Notes: generated by a model from the letters alone, not told the origin. A stretch of 6,417 nucleotides of DNA from an uncultured Christensenella sp. (GCA_949293915.1 CASFFJ010000086.1:1-6417); one strand, 5' to 3'. Numbered from the stretch's first letter, positions 1-5,445 are shown. Numbers and translations are program-made.

Positions 1-109
1 CTATTTTTTTTAACATTTTAATCATTTTATTAGCATCAGATAATTTATAGGTAATGTTTAGGTTATTTAAAATTTTTATTAAAAACTCATATCATTAAAT
101 TACAAACGC

Positions 110-472
110 TTAAATCAAAAAAGACATAATGTAATTTTTCAATACAAAAATAAATTTTCTGCAGGTAGGCTGGCTAGGCTTGTCCCAAAAATCTTTTAAT
201 TTATCTTTAATTTTATTCCATTGATTATTAATGCAATGCCTAATATCGCGCTCTACTGTACAATCGTTGCGATTGTATCTGCTTGCGATGGATGGATAGA
301 TTTCTTTTGAAAACGAACGCACAGTTCTATTTTCATTAATCAAAATTGTTAAGATTTCCACAAGGTAATAATAACCGACTAAATCTTTTCTCAAACCTAA
401 CTTTTGTAGTTTATAATCATAGAAATAACTATGTGTCATAAGTTTGCTACACTCATCCATTTTTCGTCCCAT
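110..472 (-). CDS. Orphan Spo0A C-terminal (effector) domain DNA-binding protein
   Basis: Probable helix-turn-helix transcription regulator of 120 residues. It aligns along its length with the DNA-binding domain of the sporulation master regulator Spo0A. GYYYL at 33-37 matches Spo0A GYLYL, IYPSIASRYN at 58-67 matches the LYPDIAKKFN segment, and TVERDIRH at 72-79 matches the recognition helix SRVERAIRH. The Glu, Arg, Arg and His of that helix (E74, R75, R78, H79) are kept, and a KPSQPT segment near 98-103 matches Spo0A KPTNSE. The phospho-receiver domain (about 130 residues in Spo0A) is absent, so phosphorelay control of this protein is not expected. The frame is open for 32 more codons upstream (to 568), but GGAGG at 477-481 lies 4 nt before the ATG at 472, and a TTGACA promoter sits just upstream inside that extension, so the short start is chosen. 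Its targets are unknown. The family assignment is firm; a role in sporulation is inferred. Confidence 0.85.
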   Translation of the reverse strand: MGRKMDECSKLMTHSYFYDYKLQKLGLRKDLVGYYYLVEILTILINENRTVRSFSKEIYPSIASRYNRNDCTVERDIRHCINNQWNKIKDKLKDFWDKPSQPTCRKFIFVLKNYIMSFLI

Positions 473-494
473 ACATCCTCCAAACGACAAAAAC

Positions 495-523
495 AATTTA
501 TCAAAATGAAATAGTATTGTCAA
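495..523 (-). promoter_or_regulatory. Promoter of the orphan Spo0A-domain gene
   Basis: A perfect -35 TTGACA (523 to 518) is followed by a 17-nt spacer and a -10 TAAATT (500 to 495, 4 of 6 to consensus). The expected transcript start leaves a leader of only about 15 nt before the start codon, which contains the GGAGG ribosome binding site. This agrees with the short (472) start. Confidence 0.6.
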
Positions 524-546
524 GTATTTTGTAAAAAAATATCGAA

Positions 547-570
547 TTTTGTACAAAAATATTTTCAAAT
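547..570. repeat. Palindrome TTTTGTACAAAA plus ATTTTCAAAT module, copy 1
   Basis: A perfect 12-bp palindrome TTTTGTACAAAA (547-558) is followed by ATTTTCAAAT (561-570). Both elements recur at 761-799. This copy lies about 25 bp upstream of the -35 box of the Spo0A-domain gene, where an activator or repressor site could sit. The motif is seen directly; an operator role is inferred, and in such AT-rich DNA chance cannot be excluded. Confidence 0.4.
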
Positions 571-760
571 ATATTTACGTGCTTAAAATACCTTATATAA
601 AAGTTGAGAAATTTTATTAAAATATAAATTTTGTTCATTAAGCTTAAAAAAAAAAGATATTTTTATAAAAAAAAGATTTTTTTTAATAAAATGCCTTAAA
701 TTCATTTATTTTTTAAGATTTGTTATAAATAAAAAAATCAAATGTTGGATAATTTTATAT
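571..760. other. Very AT-rich spacer without a recognisable gene
   Basis: Non-coding spacer between the two minus-strand genes. It holds long A and T runs, including eight A, GA, then eight T (667-684), a run of ten A near 646-655, and the palindrome TTAAGCTTAA (638-647). The A-runs could bend DNA. I see no Shine-Dalgarno-led frame, RNA gene or clear terminator in it. Confidence 0.5.
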
Positions 761-799
761 ATTTTCAAAGATTTTCAAATTGTATTTTTGTACAAAAAT
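761..799. repeat. Tandem ATTTTCAAA(G/T) plus TTTTTGTACAAAAA palindrome, copy 2
   Basis: Two tandem 10-bp units, ATTTTCAAAG (761-770) and ATTTTCAAAT (771-780), are followed by a perfect 14-bp palindrome TTTTTGTACAAAAA (785-798). The same two elements occur in the opposite order at 547-570. On the minus strand this copy lies just past the hairpin that follows the Cys-rich frame. A shared binding site is a possible reading. Confidence 0.4.
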
Positions 800-809
800 C
801 TATTATGTA

Positions 810-835
810 ATGTAGTCAGAAAACACTGACTACAT
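810..835 (-). terminator. Strong hairpin after the Cys-rich frame, possible terminator
   Basis: A perfect 10-bp stem (ATGTAGTCAG at 810-819 with CTGACTACAT at 826-835) encloses a 6-nt loop and begins 5 nt beyond the TAA at 841-843. On the minus strand no U-run follows directly; the first T-rich stretch comes about ten bases later. It may therefore be an imperfect terminator or a 3'-end stabilising hairpin. Its position marks the distal stop as the natural end of the message. Confidence 0.55.
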
Positions 836-840
836 ATTGA

Positions 841-1164
841 TTAACAATGGAAAATTTTAAAACATCCACAGCAACAATTTTGTCTATGACATTTATCTTT
901 ATTGTCATCACATTTGTTGATTTTGTCACAATTATCATCTTTAAATGATTGGTTGAAATCGTTGCATCCACATTTGTTATCCTTGTTTTGTTGACAGAAA
1001 TTAGTGTTTCAAAAATTATTGAACCAACAATTATTGTTACAAAAATCTCTAATCCAATCATTCCAACAGCGACAATGACAGCACGATTCACATGTGATTT
1101 TCATACAGCAAAAACGTCTTAGACAGCATCCAAAATTAGCGCATTCGTTTTCATTAAATCGCAT
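841..1164 (-). pseudogene. Very Cys-rich small protein frame interrupted by one in-frame TGA
   Basis: I do not recognise the family. The frame starts at ATG 1164, with AAGGAG at 1170-1175 five nt upstream. It runs 51 codons to a TGA at 1009-1011, then continues in the same frame for 55 more codons to TAA at 841. Both halves have the same character: 12 Cys before the TGA and 11 after it, many as CC or CxC, with Asn, Lys, Asp and Phe between. Because Cys enrichment continues unbroken across the TGA, the two halves were almost certainly one 107-codon gene. There is no signal peptide or membrane segment. Cys-rich small proteins of this kind occur in spore coats and as metal binders, but no function is shown here. 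The TGA may be a nonsense mutation (from TGT, TGC or TGG), a sequencing error, or a recoded codon. The other Trp codons in the window are TGG, against general recoding. If TGA terminates, only a 51-residue Cys-rich peptide is made. Confidence 0.6.
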
Positions 1165-1200
1165 ATAATCTCCTTTTAATCGAACATATTAAAACTCGTT

Positions 1201-1231
1201 TAGTATGTCCTATTACATATTATTCTTAAAC
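1201..1231 (-). promoter_or_regulatory. Possible sporulation sigma-type promoter of the Cys-rich frame
   Basis: GGACATACTA (1210 to 1201) resembles the -10 of forespore sigma factors: CATACTA is a SigG-like -10, and the whole element matches the SigF-type GG-n-n-A pattern except at one position. GTTTA (1231 to 1227) lies 16 nt upstream as a weak -35. The start codon is about 36 nt downstream. No good sigma-A promoter is visible. The motifs are short and the spacing is not ideal, so confidence is low. Confidence 0.3.
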
Positions 1232-1284
1232 TAGTTTAATGGTGCTTTTATATTAAACTATTAATTGTAAAATTTATAGTTTAG
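1226..1284. repeat. Cluster of TAAACTA/TAGTTTA inverted motifs
   Basis: A perfect 14-bp palindrome TTAAACTAGTTTAA occupies 1226-1239. It is followed by an 8-bp inverted repeat, TAAACTAT (1254-1261) and ATAGTTTA (1276-1283), with a 14-nt loop. The same 7-mer thus occurs four times in about 60 bp in alternating orientation, upstream of the Cys-rich frame and within the gap before tex. It could be an operator array for a dimeric regulator; no U-tract suggests a terminator. Confidence 0.4.
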
Positions 1285-1411
1285 CTTAAAAAAACTTTAT
1301 TTAATGATTTGCTTAAAGATGAAAAATTGATAAAGATTTATCACGACTTAATAAATAAACTTAAACGATTGACTATATGATTAAAAAAATATCAAATGTT
1401 ACATTTTTGTT
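1285..1411. other. Divergent intergenic spacer
   Basis: Gene-free part of the roughly 310-bp gap between the divergent Cys-rich frame and tex. The only structure I see is the near-palindrome GATAAA-GA-TTTATC at 1329-1342 and a TTAAACGATT at 1361-1370. No Shine-Dalgarno-led frame is present. Confidence 0.4.
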
Positions 1412-1439
1412 TTGAAAAAAAATTTTGTTATGATATAAT
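1412..1439 (+). promoter_or_regulatory. Promoter of tex
   Basis: TTGAAA (1412-1417, 5 of 6) is separated by 16 nt from a perfect TATAAT (1434-1439). TG at 1431-1432 makes it an extended -10 element. The expected start is near 1446. A 5-bp hairpin ATCGT/ACGAT (1448-1461) would then lie at the very 5' end of the message, where such hairpins often protect RNA. AAGGA at 1468-1472 lies 6 nt before the tex ATG. Confidence 0.8.
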
Positions 1440-1478
1440 TTAAAAGTATCGTTTTTACGATTTTTAAAAGGAACAACA

Positions 1479-3632
1479 ATGGAAATACAAAAACAATTAG
1501 CGTATGAATTTAATCTAAAAGAAATTTATGCAGAGAACATTATTAATTTAATTGATGAAGGAAATACTATTCCATTCATCGCGCGTTATAGAAAAGAAAT
1601 GCATGGCGCGTGTGATGACCAACTGCTTAGAGATTTTGCAGACAGGCTTAATTATTTAAGGAATTTGAATAAAGAGAAAGAAAAGGTGGAGAAAGTCATC
1701 AAAGAGCAAGACAAGTGGACAATAGAAATTGAAAAGGCGCTTGCTGATGCGTTGACATTGACAGAAGTGGAAGATATTTATCGTCCATACAAGCCTAAGA
1801 GAAAAACGCGTGCCACAGTTGCTATCGCAAAAGGGCTAGAACCATTAGCAGATATTATTCAAGCACAAGATGCAACTCAACCTATTAGCGAATTGGCTGG
1901 CGAATTTGTTAGCGAAGAAAAAGGCGTAGCAGATGTCAACGAAGCAATCGCAGGTGCAAAAGATATTATTGCTGAACGCATCAGTGATGATGCAAATTTA
2001 AGAAAGACATTGCGTGAAATCATTGCTAAGAAAGCGCAAATTGTGTCTAGTTGGGACCAAGAAGCGGATGAAAACAAGACATATGAAAATTACAAAGATT
2101 TTAAAGGCGAAGTTGCTAAAATTCCTAGTCATAGAATACTTGCTCTCAATCGTGGAGAGAAAGAAGATTGCCTAAAAGTTAGCATTGAAATTAATCCAAA
2201 ACTTACAATAAGCGAGATAGAAAAGGTATATTTAAAAGACAACGAATATACCAATGATATTATGCACGAACTTATTGAAGATAGTTATGATAGGTTATTA
2301 TTCCCATCATTAGAACGCGAGTGCAGATCGACTTTAACAGACGCGGCAAACGAGCAAGCAATAAAAATGTTTGAGGTAAATTTAAAGCCGCTGCTACTCC
2401 AAGCTCCGCTTAAAAATTATGTCATTATGGGCTATGACCCGGGATATTATAATGGTTGTAAAATTGCAGTCATTGACACGAAAGGCGATGTACTAGATAC
2501 TGCGGTGGTTCATCCAACTCCACCACAAAATAGAGTAGAAGAGGCAAAACGTATATTGCTTGATATGATTGAGCGCAACAAAGTGGATATCATCGCAATA
2601 GGCAATGGCACAGCAAGTAAAGAGAGCGAAATTTTGGTGGCGGACTTAATCAAGCACGCCAATAGGAAAGTTGGTTATGCTATGGTTAACGAGGCGGGCG
2701 CATCAGTATATAGCGCATCAAAATTGGCAGCAAAAGAATTTCCAAATTATGATGTAAATCTTCGTAGTGCAGTGTCAATTGCTAGAAGATTACAAGACCC
2801 ACTTGCCGAACTTATCAAAATTGATGTTAAATCAATTGGTGTAGGACAATATCAACACGATATGCCACAAAATCGTCTTAACGAAGTGCTTGGCAACACT
2901 GTGGAAGACTGCGTTAATAGTGTTGGTGTCGACCTTAATACAGCAAGCGTTAGTCTACTTAGTTATGTATCTGGAATTTCTGGTTCACTTGCTGAAAATA
3001 TAGTTGATTATCGCAGCCAAGTAAAGTACATTTCTAACAGAAACGAACTATTAAATGTCAAGAAAATGGGACCAAAAGCATACGAACAATGCGCTGGTTT
3101 CTTGCGTATTACAGATGGCAACAATATTTTAGACAACACCGCTGTACACCCAGAGTCATATGAAGCGGTTGAAAAACTTTTGAAATTGTTCAATTTGACT
3201 GATGAACATATCAAATCTGGCGAACTCAGTATGCTACCTAGCCTTATTGAAAATAAAGGTGAGAGCAAGGTGGCAGAAGAGATTGGTGTTGGCGTTCCAA
3301 CATTGCAAGATATAGTTAAAGAATTGTTAAAACCAGGTCGTGATGTGCGTGAAGATATGCCTTTGCCAGAACTTCGTAGCGACATTTTGTCAATGGAAGA
3401 TTTAAAGCCGGATATGGTGCTTGATGGCGTGGTTAGGAATGTTATTGACTTTGGAGCATTCGTGGATATTGGCGTACACCAAGATGGACTTGTACACATC
3501 TCGCAAATCAGCAATAGTTTCATATCACACCCTAGCGATGTACTGAAAGTAGGGGATAAGGTCAAGGTAAAAATTCTCTCTGTCGACCTAGAAAAGAAAC
3601 GCATTTCACTCACAATGAAAGGCATTGACTAA
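1479..3632 (+). CDS. tex: Transcription accessory protein Tex (S1 RNA-binding)
   Basis: Cytoplasmic nucleic-acid-binding protein of the Tex/YhgF/YdcI family, the bacterial relative of eukaryotic Spt6. Family members bind RNA and are linked to transcription and expression of particular genes; the exact reaction is unsettled. The 717 residues match the usual full length of Gram-positive members. Domains in order: an N-terminal helical Tex region, with family signatures NTIPFIARYRKE at 29-40 and YRPYKPKRKTRAT from 101; a YqgF/RNase H-like fold beginning about 314, with GYDPG at 318-322; helix-hairpin-helix segments about 468-560, including GNTVEDCVNSVGVDLN at 472-487; and a C-terminal S1 domain about 645-714, with GVVRNVIDFGAFVDIG and the closing KKRISLTMK. 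The start is fixed by AAGGA 6 nt upstream and by alignment of the N-terminus. The gene has its own promoter and terminator and no same-strand partner in this window, so it appears monocistronic. No frameshift or missing segment is seen. Confidence 0.97.
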   Translation: MEIQKQLAYEFNLKEIYAENIINLIDEGNTIPFIARYRKEMHGACDDQLLRDFADRLNYLRNLNKEKEKVEKVIKEQDKWTIEIEKALADALTLTEVEDIYRPYKPKRKTRATVAIAKGLEPLADIIQAQDATQPISELAGEFVSEEKGVADVNEAIAGAKDIIAERISDDANLRKTLREIIAKKAQIVSSWDQEADENKTYENYKDFKGEVAKIPSHRILALNRGEKEDCLKVSIEINPKLTISEIEKVYLKDNEYTNDIMHELIEDSYDRLLFPSLERECRSTLTDAANEQAIKMFEVNLKPLLLQAPLKNYVIMGYDPGYYNGCKIAVIDTKGDVLDTAVVHPTPPQNRVEEAKRILLDMIERNKVDIIAIGNGTASKESEILVADLIKHANRKVGYAMVNEAGASVYSASKLAAKEFPNYDVNLRSAVSIARRLQDPLAELIKIDVKSIGVGQYQHDMPQNRLNEVLGNTVEDCVNSVGVDLNTASVSLLSYVSGISGSLAENIVDYRSQVKYISNRNELLNVKKMGPKAYEQCAGFLRITDGNNILDNTAVHPESYEAVEKLLKLFNLTDEHIKSGELSMLPSLIENKGESKVAEEIGVGVPTLQDIVKELLKPGRDVREDMPLPELRSDILSMEDLKPDMVLDGVVRNVIDFGAFVDIGVHQDGLVHISQISNSFISHPSDVLKVGDKVKVKILSVDLEKKRISLTMKGID

Positions 3633-3740
3633 ATGCGCATATGTGCATATATTCAAACCAACAACAAACAAAACGCTTTACTTCACTTTTAATATGAAAC
3701 AAAAACATATTCTATCATTTTTAAAATATATTTATTAAGT

Positions 3741-3777
3741 AAAAATCCACATTTTAAAAGTGGATTTTTGTTTTTAT
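3741..3777 (+). terminator. Rho-independent terminator of tex
   Basis: A perfect 10-bp stem, AAAAATCCAC (3741-3750) with GTGGATTTTT (3760-3769), has a 9-nt loop and is followed by GTTTTTATT. It lies about 108 nt after the tex stop. The A-run on the left arm would also let it act on the minus strand. Just after the tex stop, the imperfect palindrome ATGCGCATATGTGCAT (3633-3648) has no U-run and is not taken as the terminator. Confidence 0.85.
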
Positions 3778-4069
3778 TAAATTTTTCTTACAAAAACAAG
3801 TCTAAACGGTGGCTTAACTGAATGTTTTAATTTATGATTTTCATTGACTATTTTAGTTATTTTTATTCAAGTATATTGAATAGTTAGCTTGCTTGGAGTG
3901 ATTGAAAAATAGTGAGCATTTGTTTAGAGATTTTGCTAGCTATCAACAAAAAATTATTAAATGTAACAATATGTAAATTGTTTAAAACTATGTATCTACT
4001 AGAATTTTTACAGGCTTTATAAATATGTTTTCATTATTTAGCCTAACAAGTGAAATTAATTTTGATATC
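3778..4069. other. Gap of about 290 bp between convergent terminators
   Basis: Lies between the tex terminator and the terminator of the convergent membrane protein gene. I find no Shine-Dalgarno-led reading frame and no consensus promoter pair. The clearest structure is AGGCT (4012-4016) pairing with AGCCT (4040-4044), with a few further A-T pairs inside. It may be decayed or structural DNA; a small RNA cannot be excluded but is not supported. Confidence 0.4.
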
Positions 4070-4098
4070 AAAAAACCACTATCAAATAGTGATTTTTT
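4070..4098 (-). terminator. Bidirectional terminator of the zinc-ribbon membrane protein gene
   Basis: Six A (4070-4075) pair with six T (4093-4098) around a CACTA/TAGTG stem (4077-4081 with 4087-4091), with one C-A mismatch and a 5-nt loop. On the minus strand the U-run directly follows the stem. It starts about 42 nt after the stop of the 4141-4695 gene. It resembles the tRNA terminator at 5452-5484 in sequence. Confidence 0.8.
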
Positions 4099-4140
4099 CG
4101 TATTTAAAGTTGAAATATTTTGTCAAAGCGTATAAGCATT

Positions 4141-4695
4141 TTAATCATTTTTCGCACCGCAATTTGAGCAAAAATCTCCTTTTAGTTTCGCACCACAATA
4201 TTTGCAAAAGTTTTGCGCACTCGCGTTTAAGTTGGCATTCAAATTGCTGTCTGAATTTGGGTATGTTTGAGGTTGATTGTTTTGCGTTAAATTCGACTGT
4301 TTAGCCTTAGCACACACCGCACAAATACCGCCTATTAAAGATAAAATTATTGGTATTGCCATAATAATTACAAATTCTTTCATAGAATTGTCAACTATGA
4401 AGATATAGATAGGGAATATCGCTAGTAGCACGCTGCCAATCAACATATGTATACCACCAATTCGCGCTTTATTAAAGCAATAACATGCGCCAACAATAAT
4501 TAATAAACTGCCAACAATTTCAAGCGATAGAATTATGTTTATAATGACATTATTTGCTGTATTTTCAGCCGTGCCTAAGCCCGTTGTCAGCGAGTTTATT
4601 AACATTATAGTAACTAGGATATAATAGCATATAGGTAGCATAATCAAAAAGCTGATTAAGCCTAATACAAAACCTGCGATACTTTTTCTCTTCAT
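4141..4695 (-). CDS. Four-helix membrane protein with C-terminal zinc ribbon
   Basis: Uncharacterised membrane protein of 184 residues. Four hydrophobic segments lie at about 6-33, 50-74, 79-101 and 107-130. They are followed by a flexible Asn/Gln/Ser-rich linker (about 132-161) and a zinc ribbon, with C164, C167, C176 and C179 arranged as C-x2-C-x8-C-x2-C and each pair followed by GAK. Zinc-ribbon membrane proteins are common in Firmicutes and often have the ribbon at the N-terminus; here it is at the C-terminus. The positive N-terminus (KRK) and even helix count predict that both ends, including the ribbon, face the cytoplasm. The start is fixed by AAGGAG 5 nt before the ATG at 4695. The gene has its own near-consensus promoter and terminator and is convergent with tex. 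No enzymatic motif is seen, and the function is unknown; the ribbon could bind a protein or nucleic-acid partner at the membrane. Confidence 0.88.
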   Translation of the reverse strand: MKRKSIAGFVLGLISFLIMLPICYYILVTIMLINSLTTGLGTAENTANNVIINIILSLEIVGSLLIIVGACYCFNKARIGGIHMLIGSVLLAIFPIYIFIVDNSMKEFVIIMAIPIILSLIGGICAVCAKAKQSNLTQNNQPQTYPNSDSNLNANLNASAQNFCKYCGAKLKGDFCSNCGAKND

Positions 4696-4721
4696 AAAAT
4701 CTCCTTAAAATATGTTATGAT

Positions 4722-4750
4722 ATTATAATAAAATTCAAGCCAATAGTCAA
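4722..4750 (-). promoter_or_regulatory. Promoter of the zinc-ribbon membrane protein gene
   Basis: TTGACT (4750 to 4745, 5 of 6), a 17-nt spacer, then a perfect TATAAT (4727 to 4722). The start codon is 26 nt downstream. This is the strongest vegetative promoter in the window by consensus match. Confidence 0.85.
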
Positions 4751-4792
4751 CAAATAAAACGATTAAAACAAACCTTCGCACACAATATTGGC

Positions 4793-4842
4793 TCGTTTAA
4801 AATTTAACAATAAATGTTGCTAATCAATAATATTTTAAACGA
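4793..4842. repeat. Perfect 11-bp inverted repeat TCGTTTAAAAT / ATTTTAAACGA
   Basis: Arms 4793-4803 and 4832-4842 are perfectly complementary around a 28-nt loop, and no U-run follows. The loop has a smaller AACA/TGTT pairing. A near-copy of one arm, TTTTAAACGAA, recurs alone at 5028-5038. It may be a regulatory site or RNA structure; neither is demonstrated. Confidence 0.5.
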
Positions 4843-4939
4843 AATTATGCAAAACCATTTATTAAATATAAGTAATATTAAAATTAAAATAGGCATTTTA
4901 ATTATATTGCTTTTTCTATTTTTTTAGATTAGATTGGAT

Positions 4940-4975
4940 ATGTTTAATTTGCTTTAATTTTTCTATATTAAACAT
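4940..4975. repeat. Perfect 9-bp inverted repeat ATGTTTAAT / ATTAAACAT
   Basis: Arms 4940-4948 and 4967-4975 enclose an 18-nt loop. Read on the plus strand it is followed by TTTTTG, so it could be a weak terminator protecting the downstream promoter from read-through. The stem is A-T rich and the call is tentative. Confidence 0.35.
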
Positions 4976-5052
4976 TTTTGTTTTCAAAAAATTAGAAGAT
5001 TGTCGTGAAAAAAAACATTAAATAATTTTTTAAACGAATATCAGCCGAATTA

Positions 5053-5081
5053 TTGCTTTTCAAAAAAAACTATGCTATACT
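5053..5081 (+). promoter_or_regulatory. Extended -10 promoter leading toward tRNA-Arg
   Basis: TATACT (5076-5081, 5 of 6) is preceded by TG at 5073-5074 with one base between, giving an extended -10. TTGCTT (5053-5058) lies 17 nt upstream and is a weak -35. Transcription would start near 5088, giving about 280 nt of leader before the tRNA. No nearer promoter to the tRNA stands out. Confidence 0.5.
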
Positions 5082-5171
5082 AACGCTTGTAGTTTACATT
5101 AAATTATAAGCCATAACTAGTTTAGATTACAAACACAAACTTATGCAATTCACATTAATCTACATTTCTAT

Positions 5172-5239
5172 CTGGCTGTATCTCAGCAAGATACATGGTG
5201 TACAAATAACTATCGACTTGGACAAAATCAAACTACTCA
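5172..5239 (+). pseudogene. Possible decayed tRNA copy upstream of tRNA-Arg
   Basis: Positions 5172-5198 match the first 27 nt of the tRNA-Arg gene (5369-5395) at 20 of 27 positions, covering acceptor and D-arm. After a diverged anticodon region that is 4 nt shorter, AATC (5226-5229) and ACTCA (5235-5239) fall in register with the T-arm and 3' acceptor strand of the tRNA. The D and anticodon stems no longer pair, so it cannot be a working tRNA. A 7-bp hairpin TGTATCT/AGATACA (5177-5195) competes with the tRNA reading. Chance similarity remains possible. Confidence 0.3.
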
Positions 5240-5368
5240 AATCAGCATAAAACTCCAACACATTTATTAAATCAACCCAAGCCCAAAATTTATCAAAGCC
5301 CAACCAAGCCAATCAGCTGCGTATTTAAAAACTAACAATTTTAGCACAACAACATAAAAATCAGATAT

Positions 5369-5445
5369 GTGGGTGTACCTCAGTAGGATAGAGGGTTCGC
5401 CTCCTAAGCGAAACGCCGGCAGTTCGAATCTGCCCACTCACACCA
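5369..5445 (+). tRNA. tRNA-Arg (anticodon CCU)
   Basis: A complete cloverleaf of 77 nt with encoded CCA. The 7-bp acceptor stem (GTGGGTG 5369-5375 with CACTCAC 5435-5441) has one G-U pair. The D stem is CCTC/GAGG (5378-5381, 5391-5394), with GG in the loop. The anticodon stem is TTCGC/GCGAA (5396-5400, 5408-5412), with loop CTCCTAA and anticodon CCT at 5403-5405. The variable loop is 5 nt. The T stem is GGCAG/CTGCC, with loop TTCGAAT. The discriminator is A5442 and CCA is 5443-5445. It decodes AGG. A terminator follows within 10 nt. Confidence 0.97.

Larger units (their letters stand above)
4751..5368. other. Gene-free block of about 615 bp upstream of tRNA-Arg
   Basis: No protein gene with a ribosome binding site is visible on either strand. 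The left half is AT-rich with two long inverted repeats (4793-4842 and 4940-4975). The right half, after a promoter at 5053-5081, reads as an RNA leader to the tRNA. It contains a possible tRNA relic (5172-5239) and a C-rich, G-poor tract: in 5241-5368 I count 32 C and 9 G, with short AAGCCCAA-like repeats at about 5279-5315. Confidence 0.5.

Noticed and set aside
1..90. Minus-strand frame of 30 codons from ATG 90 open to the left edge, beginning MSFLIKILNN.
   Set aside because: It reads smoothly and could be the 5' end of a gene beyond the window, 19 bp after the Spo0A-domain stop. However, it has no Shine-Dalgarno, unlike all five genes here, and a frame this short is expected by chance in such AT-rich DNA.
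473..568. N-terminal extension of the Spo0A-domain protein by 32 residues, with a hydrophobic Phe/Leu-rich stretch.
   Set aside because: The extension covers the promoter and the GGAGG site, has no ribosome site of its own and has no counterpart in the Spo0A domain.
1009..1011. Selenocysteine at the in-frame TGA.
   Set aside because: Not excluded, but the only pairing found just downstream is a weak 4-bp GAAA/TTTC, not a convincing bacterial SECIS hairpin, and no selenium genes are in the window.
816..1091. Minus-strand 91-codon frame rich in Ile, Val and Thr.
   Set aside because: It overlaps the Cys-rich frame in another register, lacks a ribosome site, and its end reads into the 3' hairpin. 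The Cys-rich frame has a Shine-Dalgarno, a coherent composition and a hairpin after its stop.
3008..3625. Long minus-strand frame of 205 codons antisense to the 3' part of tex.
   Set aside because: Low-complexity Ser/Leu/Thr-rich translation wholly opposite conserved tex domains, with no ribosome site or family resemblance; a shadow.
3633..3648. ATGCGCATATGTGCAT as the tex terminator.
   Set aside because: Imperfect palindrome without a following U-run; the stem at 3741-3769 with a T-run is far better.
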